Of a stretch of 13,037 nt of DNA, positions 8,834 to 13,037 are shown piece after piece (the stretch's first letter is position 1; the number at the start of each line of letters is the position of its first letter). The notes under the pieces were generated by a model that worked only from the letters and a program-made list of their open reading frames with translations, did no database searches and was not told the origin of the DNA. Source of the stretch: Actinomycetota bacterium (lineage in GTDB: Bacteria > Actinomycetota > Thermoleophilia > Solirubrobacterales > Solirubrobacteraceae); assembly GCA_019348575.1 (NCBI GenBank), contig JAHWJE010000010.1:1-13037 (forward strand). Direction: 5' to 3'. The position numbers were made by a program, and so were the translations under genes.

Positions 8834-9264
8834 GAGACCGCTTCGCGAAGCTGTCGCAGGGCGAGTGGCTGGTGCTCGTCGCCGGGCCGCTGCTGATCGC
8901 CGACCTCGTGTTCCTGTCCTGGCACGACATCGACCTCGGCAACCTCGACCGCCTCGTCGACACGACGGTCACCGCCGTGGAGGAGCCCTACGCCGGCTAC
9001 GGGATCGCCGCGGTCGTCCTCACGACGGTCATGATCATCCAGATCGTGCTCGCCAGGCTGCTGTCCGTGCGCCTGCCCGAGCCGCCCGTCCCGTGGTCGC
9101 AGATCCACCTGATCCTGGGCATCTTCGTCGCCGTCGTCCTCGTCATCAAGCTCGTGCGGCTGACCGACTCGCTCGGCTACGGCGCGTACAGCGGCGTGCT
9201 CGCCGCGATCCTCGTCGCCTACGGCGGCCTTCGCATCAGCCAGGAGGCCGCCGGCTCCGCGTAG
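8830..9264 (+). CDS. Small four-helix integral membrane protein
   Basis: This 144-residue protein is not recognised by family. It has a short basic start (RDRFAKLSQGEW) and four likely transmembrane helices at about residues 12-30, 56-76, 90-108 and 116-134. The loop after helix 1 is acidic (HDIDLGNLD) and the one after helix 2 is Pro-rich (RLPEPPVPWSQIH). The GTG start overlaps the aroH stop by four bases; an earlier in-frame start would lie inside aroH and is unlikely. Coupling to chorismate mutase and its place before hisC might suggest a role with aromatic metabolites, but nothing in the sequence shows transport, and many such proteins are passengers. Its stop TAG (9262-9264) touches the long inverted repeat that follows. 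Confidence 0.8.
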   Translation: MRDRFAKLSQGEWLVLVAGPLLIADLVFLSWHDIDLGNLDRLVDTTVTAVEEPYAGYGIAAVVLTTVMIIQIVLARLLSVRLPEPPVPWSQIHLILGIFVAVVLVIKLVRLTDSLGYGAYSGVLAAILVAYGGLRISQEAAGSA

Positions 9265-9425
9265 TGGGTCGCCCAGGAACGTTGTGCCTGAAACCCCGGG
9301 ATGCCGGCGCCGCCAGGCAAGGACGCAGGATCGAAGGTGTGGCTCTGCCACATCGAGATCCGAGGACGCCGCCTGGCGGTGATCGGCGCCCGAGGTTTCG
9401 GGTGCAACGTTTGTGGGCGGCCCAC
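9264..9425 (+). repeat. 162-nt imperfect palindrome (structured RNA or palindromic element)
   Basis: The arms 9264-9318 and 9371-9425 are each 55 bases and align as an inverted repeat without gaps: 41 Watson-Crick pairs, seven G-U pairs when read as plus-strand RNA, and seven mismatches. Matching blocks include GTGGG/CCCAC at the ends, ACGTTG/CAACGT, GAAACC/GGTTTC and CCGCCAGGC/GCCTGGCGG. Inside, GGATC (9328-9332) pairs with GATCC (9357-9361) and TGTGGC (9338-9343) with GCCACA (9347-9352) around a TCT loop. A symmetric 9x9 internal loop carries AGGACGC on both sides. It fills most of the gap before hisC. No coding sense, transposase or clear target duplication is seen. It could be a cis-acting leader for hisC, a small RNA, or a MITE-like repeat. 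Confidence 0.75.
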
Positions 9426-9460
9426 CAGCCCGCGCTCGCGGCGTCGCCGACGAGATGCGG

Positions 9461-9466
9461 AACAAT
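9461..9466 (+). promoter_or_regulatory. Weak -10-like AACAAT upstream of hisC
   Basis: AACAAT ends six bases before ATG 9473, matching the -10 consensus at four of six positions and sitting where the leaderless genes in this window have their hexamer. It lacks the leading TA, so support is weak. Confidence 0.25.
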
Positions 9467-9472
9467 GGCGCG

Positions 9473-10552
9473 ATGGCGATCGAGTTCTCCGCGCGCATCC
9501 GGCGGATCCCCAGCTACCCCGTCGCCGACGGCTACTCGCTGCCCGACGACGTCGCGATGCTCGCTTCCAACGAGTCGCCCGACCCGCCGCTGCGCCAGGT
9601 CGTGGAGGCGGCATCACGCGCGCTGGCGGGCGTCAACCGCTATCCGGATCCCTCCAACTCGACGCTCAAGCGCGCGCTGAGCGGCCGCTACGGCGTTCCG
9701 GCGAGCCGGATCGCGATCGGCAACGGGTCCTGCGACATCCTGCTCGCCGCGGGCGAGGCGCTGCTCGAGCCGGGCGCCGAAGTCGTCTACGCGTGGCCGT
9801 CGTTCAGCGTCTACCCGCACCTTGCCGCCGCCTCGGGCGCACGCGCGATCACCGTTGCGCTCGACGACGAGCACCGCCACGACCTCGACGCGATGGCCGC
9901 GGAGATCACGGTCGCCACGCGCCTCGTGATCGTCTGCAACCCGAACAACCCGACGTCGACGGCGCTGCCGTTCGCCGACCTCGCCGCCTTCGTCGCGAAG
10001 GTCCCGCGCCACGTCGCGCTGATCGTCGACGAGGCCTACTGCGAGTTCAACCTGCTCGACGACCCCGACACGACGATCGACCTGCTCGCGCGCCACCCGA
10101 ACCTCGTGCTGCTGCGCACGTTCTCGAAGATCTACGGCCTCGCCGGCCTGCGCGCCGGCTTTGCGCTGTGCGGCTCGGAGGACTTCCCGCGCGCCGTCGA
10201 GCAGGTGCGCCAGCCGTTCTTCTGCAACGCCGCGGCGCAGGCGGCCGCGGTCGAGGCGCTCAAGCACCAGGACGCGGTCGCCGAGCGCGTCGAGCGGGCG
10301 ATCGTCGCGCGCGTGGAGATCGAGGCGGGCCTGAACGAGCTCGGCATCGAGCCCGCCGAGTCGCAGGCGAACTTCTGCTGGTTCGATCTTCCGCAGGACG
10401 CCGACGAGGCCGAGGTCGTCAGGGGACTCGCCGAGCGGGGGGTGCTCGTCCGCGCCGGCGCCGCGCTCGGGCGCACGGGAGCGCTGCGGGTCACGTACGG
10501 CACGCCGGCGCAGAACGTCCGCTTCCTCGACGCTCTCGGTCAAGTCCTCTAG
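9473..10552 (+). CDS. hisC: Histidinol-phosphate / aromatic aminotransferase, class I fold
   Basis: A 359-residue PLP aminotransferase of the HisC branch. Key motifs: ASNESPDPP (substrate and phosphate side), NPNNPTS at residues 156-162, VDEAYCEF with Asp186, TFSKIYGLAGLRAG with the PLP lysine Lys219, and LRVTYGTPAQN with Arg339, which binds the substrate carboxylate. HisC transaminates histidinol phosphate; several family members also transaminate phenylpyruvate, 4-hydroxyphenylpyruvate or prephenate. Lying between aroH and aroF-tyrA, with no other his gene in sight, it probably works in Phe/Tyr synthesis, possibly alongside histidine synthesis. ATG 9473 is preferred; in-frame ATGs at 9413 and 9455 would add non-homologous residues, and 9413 begins inside the palindrome. 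Its stop TAG is also the first three bases of the next promoter hexamer. Confidence 0.88.
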   Translation: MAIEFSARIRRIPSYPVADGYSLPDDVAMLASNESPDPPLRQVVEAASRALAGVNRYPDPSNSTLKRALSGRYGVPASRIAIGNGSCDILLAAGEALLEPGAEVVYAWPSFSVYPHLAAASGARAITVALDDEHRHDLDAMAAEITVATRLVIVCNPNNPTSTALPFADLAAFVAKVPRHVALIVDEAYCEFNLLDDPDTTIDLLARHPNLVLLRTFSKIYGLAGLRAGFALCGSEDFPRAVEQVRQPFFCNAAAQAAAVEALKHQDAVAERVERAIVARVEIEAGLNELGIEPAESQANFCWFDLPQDADEAEVVRGLAERGVLVRAGAALGRTGALRVTYGTPAQNVRFLDALGQVL

Positions 10553-10555
10553 AGT
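10527..10555 (+). promoter_or_regulatory. Promoter for the aroF leader, TCGACG-N17-TAGAGT
   Basis: TAGAGT (10550-10555) overlaps the hisC stop codon and ends nine bases before the ATG of the leader ORF; TCGACG (10527-10532) sits 17 bases upstream and matches the -35 consensus at four of six positions. This is the best-matched -35/-10 pair among the leaderless-type starts here. Confidence 0.5.
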
Positions 10556-10564
10556 GCAAGTCGC

Positions 10565-10639
10565 ATGATCCGGTCCGCCGACAGCGCTCGCATCACCTTC
10601 ACGTTCGCGCGTCGGTATCTCGCCTGGCGATTTATCTAG
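10565..10639 (+). CDS. Putative aromatic leader peptide of aroF, 24 residues
   Basis: This short ORF runs from ATG 10565 to TAG 10637-10639. Five of 24 residues are aromatic and all three aromatic amino acids are present: Phe12, Phe14, Tyr18, Trp21 and Phe23, with the last seven codons reading YLAWRFI. Tyr18 uses TAT and Phe23 uses TTT, codons that are uncommon in this window. The next full gene encodes DAHP synthase, the entry step of aromatic biosynthesis. It lies nine bases after a TAGAGT hexamer, so it would be translated as soon as it is transcribed. The composition, position and the alternative pairings that begin inside its last codons are what a ribosome-stalling attenuator needs. It is not a known family that I can name; the regulatory role is an inference. 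Confidence 0.65.
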   Translation: MIRSADSARITFTFARRYLAWRFI

Positions 10640-10730
10640 GCGCTCGGCTCACCGCACCCCTGCTTCACCGCCCTTTCGCCGAGCGCCCGCCGTACCGCCA
10701 GCCAGGCGTTTGCACCCTCTTCGTGAAAGG
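10621..10730 (+). promoter_or_regulatory. Alternative RNA pairings between leader peptide and aroF (attenuator-like)
   Basis: Several pairings overlap. (a) CGCCT (10621-10625) with AGGCG (10638-10642). (b) GGCGCTCGGC (10639-10648) with GCCGAGCGCC (10678-10687), a perfect 10-bp stem. (c) CGCCTGGC (10621-10628) with GCCAGGCG (10701-10708), a perfect 8-bp long-range stem followed by TTT. (d) CCTTTCGC (10672-10679) with GTGAAAGG (10723-10730), covering the GAAAGGA ribosome binding site. Structures a/b and b/d share bases and exclude each other; a and c share the strand inside the leader codons. A ribosome halted at Tyr18 or Trp21 would cover 10621-10628, block a and c, and favour b, which in turn weakens d. 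There is no good intrinsic terminator, so control of translation is as likely as attenuation of transcription. Confidence 0.45.
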
Positions 10731-10742
10731 ACCGGTAGAACA

Positions 10743-10811
10743 GTGACGATCGTGATCAGACAGGCGGCGGACCGGCAGCTCTGCTCGCGCGACCGCGAAG
10801 CGGTGGCGTGA
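10743..10811 (+). CDS. Possible 22-residue ORF overlapping the aroF start
   Basis: GTG 10743 opens a short frame ending at TGA 10809-10811, which overlaps the aroF GTG at 10808 (GTGA). GAAAGGA (10725-10731) is a plausible ribosome binding site eleven bases upstream, whereas aroF itself has no convincing one, so this ORF could deliver ribosomes to aroF by coupling. The peptide is polar (begins TIVIRQAADRQL) and resembles nothing I know. It may equally be chance. Confidence 0.35.
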   Translation: MTIVIRQAADRQLCSRDREAVA

Positions 10812-11896
10812 AGATGGTCTCCACGCGTCCGGATCAGGTGACGGGCGTCAGCGACCTGCGGATCGCGCGCGTGTCCCCGCTCACCACGCCCGCCGACCTG
10901 CTGGAACACCTCCCGCTCGAGCCCGAGCTGGCCGACGTCGTGCTGCGCGGGCGCGACATCGTCGAAGCGATCCTCGCCCGCACCGACGACCGCCTGCTCG
11001 TCGTCGTCGGGCCGTGCAGCGTGCACGACGTCGGTGCGGCGCTCGAGTACGCGCGCAGGCTGCGCGAGCAGGCGGCGCGCCACGAGGACGAGCTGCTGAT
11101 CGCGATGCGCGTGTACTTCGAGAAGCCGCGCACGACGACCGGCTGGAAGGGGCTCATCAACGACCCGCACCTCGACAACTCCGGCGACGTCGACGCCGGC
11201 GTGCGGATGGCGCGCGAGCTGCTGCTCGAGGTGCTGCGGCTCGGGCTCCCCGTCGGCTGCGAGTTCCTCGACCCGATCACGCCGCAGTACATCTCCGACG
11301 CGGTCTCCTGGGCGGCGATCGGCGCGCGCACGACCGAGAGCCAGATCCACCGCCAGCTCGGCTCGGGCCTGTCGATGCCGGTCGGCTTCAAGAACCGCAC
11401 CGACGGCAACGTCCAGGTCGCCGTCGACGCCGTTCGCGCCGCGGCGGCGACCCACTCCTTCGCCGGCGTCGACATCCGCGGGATCCCGGCGATCATGCAC
11501 ACGACCGGCAACCCCGACGGGCACGTCATCCTGCGCGGCGGGCGCGACGAGCCCAACCACGGCCGCGCCGGCGTCGCCGCCGCGCTCGCCCGGTTGCGCA
11601 AGGCCGGCCTCGCCGAGCGGCTCGTGATCGACGCGTCGCACGACAACAGCGCCAAGGACCAGGAGCGCCAGCCCGCCGTCGCCGCCCAGATCGCCGCGCA
11701 GGTCGCCGGCGGCGAGCGCGCGATCATCGGCGTCATGCTCGAGTCGTTCCTCGTCGCCGGCAGGCAGGACGTCGTCGACGGGGGCGAGCTGACGTACGGC
11801 CAGTCGATCACCGACGCCTGCATGGGCTGGGAGGCGACGGTCGGCGTGCTCGACGAGCTCGCCGCCGCGGTGCGCGCGCGGCGCGCGCTGAGCTGA
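10808..11896 (+). CDS. aroF: 3-deoxy-7-phosphoheptulonate (DAHP) synthase, class I
   Basis: A 362-residue class I-alpha (AroF/AroG/AroH type) DAHP synthase, which condenses phosphoenolpyruvate and erythrose 4-phosphate in the first step of the shikimate pathway. The metal ligands align with the E. coli enzymes: Cys70 in VVGPCSVHD, His278 in IDASHDNSAKD, Glu312 in GVMLESFL and Asp336 in ITDACMGW. MRVYFEKPRTTTGWKGLIND, EFLDPITPQYI, GARTTESQIHRQ and GFKNRTDG are typical. This type is usually feedback-inhibited by an aromatic amino acid; which one cannot be read from the sequence. GTG 10808 and ATG 10814 are both possible starts; GTG overlaps a short upstream ORF. Expression is probably governed by the aromatic leader peptide at 10565-10639. 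tyrA follows after 16 bases and is likely cotranscribed. Confidence 0.94.
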   Translation: MKMVSTRPDQVTGVSDLRIARVSPLTTPADLLEHLPLEPELADVVLRGRDIVEAILARTDDRLLVVVGPCSVHDVGAALEYARRLREQAARHEDELLIAMRVYFEKPRTTTGWKGLINDPHLDNSGDVDAGVRMARELLLEVLRLGLPVGCEFLDPITPQYISDAVSWAAIGARTTESQIHRQLGSGLSMPVGFKNRTDGNVQVAVDAVRAAAATHSFAGVDIRGIPAIMHTTGNPDGHVILRGGRDEPNHGRAGVAAALARLRKAGLAERLVIDASHDNSAKDQERQPAVAAQIAAQVAGGERAIIGVMLESFLVAGRQDVVDGGELTYGQSITDACMGWEATVGVLDELAAAVRARRALS

Positions 11897-11912
11897 CGGT
11901 GGTCGGCGCCGG

Positions 11913-13037
11913 ATGAGGGTCGCGCTCGCCGGCGTCGGTCTGATCGGCGGCTCCGTCGGGATGGCGGCCCGCCGCCGCCTCGGCGCGCACGTCGTCGGCT
12001 GGAACCGCAGCCCCGCCGCGCTCGAGATCGCGCTGCGCTGCGGCGCGATCGACGAGGCGGTCTCGAGCGTCGCCGAGCTCGGGCGCGCGGACGTCGCGAT
12101 CGCCGGCGTCGCGGTCGACGCGCTGCCCGCCACGGTGCGCTCGCTGTGCGAGGCGCTGCCCGGCGCCGTCGTGACCGACGTCGGCTCGACGAAGGGGGCG
12201 CTCGTGGCGGCGGTCGAGGATCCGAGCTTCATCGGCGGTCACCCGCTCGCCGGCGCCGAGGCGACCGGCGTCGCGCACGCCCGCGAGGACCTGTTCGAGG
12301 GCGCCACCTGGTACCTGACGCCGCGCGACGAGACGCCCGGCGTCCTCTACGAGCGCCTCGCGCGGTTCGTCGCCGGGCTCGGGGCGGTCCCGACGGCGAT
12401 CGCGCCCGGCGACCACGACCGTCTGATGGCGGCGGTCTCGCACCTGCCGCACGTCGTGGCGAACCTGCTCGTCGCGCAGGCGGCCGACGCGCTGGGCGGC
12501 GAGACGCTTCCCGCCACGGGGCCGAGCTTTCGCGACGCCACGCGCGTCGCCGGCGCCAACCCGGCGCTGTGGGCGCAGATCTACAACGCCAATCGCGCTG
12601 CACTGGGGAAGCAGATCGACGACCTCCTGCGGCGGCTGGGCGAGGTCCGCGGGCTGCTCGACGCGGGCAGCGCCGAGCTCGCGGCCTGGCAGCAGGCCGC
12701 CGCCGGGCAGCGCGCCGCGCTGCTCGAGGTGGGCCTGGCGGGCGGGCGCGGCGCGGTGCGCGAGATCCGCGCCGCGGTGCCCAACAAGCCCGGCGTCGTG
12801 GCGCAGATCGCGCTCGCGCGTGAGGGACTGCAGGATTCCGTACGGCGCCATCACCAGGTCGAACCTGAGGCGGCGCCTGAACGGCAGCTGCCGGATGTCC
12901 CCGCGGAGGAGCATGGCCCGCAGCCTCGCGGCCCTCAGCCGCTGCCGCGCGCGCGCCAGCATCGGAGCGGACCGGTCGATGCCGACGATACGGGCGCCCG
13001 CCCGCGCAACCGGGATGGTGATCCGTCCCGTGCCGCA
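11913..13037 (+). CDS. tyrA: Prephenate/arogenate dehydrogenase, C-terminus replaced
   Basis: TyrA oxidises prephenate (or arogenate) with NAD(P)+ towards tyrosine. ATG 11913 starts directly at the nucleotide-binding fold RVALAGVGLIGGSVG (GxGxxG, residues 7-12); VTDVGSTKG, GGHPLAGAEATGV (catalytic-type His110), SHLPHVVANLL (His177, His180) and RDATRVAGANPALW complete the dehydrogenase. The C-terminal ACT-like domain begins as VREIRAAVPNKPGVVAQIALA, but at about residue 302 (12818) the expected continuation is lost; the frame stays open to the window end with a Pro/Arg/Glu-rich sequence that is merely antisense to a methyltransferase gene. The true gene is therefore broken, or the sequence is wrongly joined. 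It follows aroF by 16 bases without a clear RBS. The function of the first 300 residues is clear. Confidence 0.9.
   Translation, partial: MRVALAGVGLIGGSVGMAARRRLGAHVVGWNRSPAALEIALRCGAIDEAVSSVAELGRADVAIAGVAVDALPATVRSLCEALPGAVVTDVGSTKGALVAAVEDPSFIGGHPLAGAEATGVAHAREDLFEGATWYLTPRDETPGVLYERLARFVAGLGAVPTAIAPGDHDRLMAAVSHLPHVVANLLVAQAADALGGETLPATGPSFRDATRVAGANPALWAQIYNANRAALGKQIDDLLRRLGEVRGLLDAGSAELAAWQQAAAGQRAALLEVGLAGGRGAVREIRAAVPNKPGVVAQIALAREGLQDSVRRHHQVEPEAAPERQLPDVPAEEHGPQPRGPQPLPRARQHRSGPVDADDTGARPRNRDGDPSRAA
12804..12818. other. Junction between tyrA and methyltransferase sequence
   Basis: The 15 bases CAGATCGCGCTCGCG read as QIALA in the plus-strand TyrA ACT-like domain and as RERDL on the minus strand, where that fits the methyltransferase. 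Left of it only TyrA makes sense; right of it only the methyltransferase does. This is the pattern of a microhomology join. Confidence 0.65.
12804..13037 (-). pseudogene. Class I SAM-dependent methyltransferase, internal fragment
   Basis: Reading leftwards from the window edge, 78 codons encode the heart of a class I SAM methyltransferase: CGTGRITIPVARAGARIVGI is motif I plus the acidic end of strand 2 (Asp in GIDRS), LLRGDIRQLPF is the motif II region, and RFDLVMAPYGILQSL is the motif IV region. The start of the gene lies beyond the window. After SLTRERDL the homology ends at 12804 and the frame runs antisense into tyrA, so the rest of the enzyme, including the strand that usually reads VLxPGGRF, is absent. 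Four of 18 Arg codons are AGG, a codon seen only once or twice per gene in those neighbours I examined, hinting at a different source genome. The substrate is unknown. Confidence 0.75.

Noticed and set aside
9255..9435. Target-site duplication around the 162-nt palindrome
   Set aside because: The bases on both sides were compared and no matching direct repeat longer than two or three bases was found, so a recent transposition cannot be claimed.
9413..9472. ATG codons at 9413 and 9455 as hisC starts
   Set aside because: The first begins inside the palindrome, and both add residues with no similarity to HisC; neither has a ribosome binding site or -10 hexamer at a useful distance.
9301..10746. 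481-codon plus-strand frame running through the palindrome and hisC
   Set aside because: It overlaps hisC almost completely in another frame and becomes an Arg/Ala-rich shadow; its first 45 codons only translate the palindrome.
10556..10807. T-box riboswitch or classical rho-independent attenuator before aroF
   Set aside because: No T-box core sequence is visible, and the best stems are followed by at most three T residues.
11808..12803. Continuation of the minus-strand methyltransferase frame across tyrA as a real 384-codon gene
   Set aside because: Left of 12804 the frame is antisense to well-conserved TyrA and shows no methyltransferase motifs.

Overview
The window is GC-rich chromosomal DNA that looks actinobacterial, most likely class Thermoleophilia (Solirubrobacterales-like). 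The reasons are strong G/C bias at third codon positions, the combination trpS / scpA-scpB / rluB / aroH / hisC / aroF / tyrA, and many genes that start a few bases after a TAGNNT -10 hexamer with no Shine-Dalgarno, the layout of leaderless actinobacterial mRNAs. The taxonomic placement is an inference.

Region by region. 1-2066: end of gcvPA and all of gcvPB, the two subunits of the glycine cleavage P-protein, overlapping by four bases. 2196-3458: a secreted subtilisin-type (S8) protease with its own promoter and a strong ribosome binding site. 3512-4519: trpS. 4548-4649: a 33-residue single-pass membrane micro-protein. 4704-6037: scpA-scpB, the kleisin and winged-helix partners of SMC. 6039-7690, minus strand: rlmN and an unrecognised 191-residue protein. 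7708-8424: an RsuA/RluB-type pseudouridine synthase. 8468 to the end: an aromatic amino acid block of aroH (chorismate mutase), a four-helix membrane protein, hisC (aminotransferase), aroF (DAHP synthase) and tyrA (prephenate dehydrogenase). Together these make entry (AroF), chorismate to prephenate (AroH), and prephenate oxidation and transamination (TyrA, HisC) towards tyrosine and phenylalanine.

Two non-coding stretches stand out. Between hisC and aroF lies a 24-codon ORF (10565-10639) containing Phe, Phe, Tyr, Trp and Phe, placed just after a promoter-like sequence and followed by mutually exclusive RNA pairings, one of which can cover the next ribosome binding site. It looks like an aromatic-amino-acid leader peptide controlling aroF-tyrA. 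Between the membrane-protein gene and hisC lies a 162-nt imperfect palindrome (9264-9425) whose mismatches are mostly G-U compatible on the plus strand, suggesting a structured RNA or a palindromic mobile element.

The right end is suspect. TyrA stops resembling TyrA in the middle of its C-terminal ACT-like domain at about 12818. From there to 13037 the minus strand encodes an internal piece of a class I SAM-dependent methyltransferase. The two meet within about 15 bp that fit both genes, so this is either a real rearrangement or a chimeric assembly join. No tRNA, rRNA, CRISPR array or intact insertion sequence was seen, and no gene-free stretch exceeds 300 bases.
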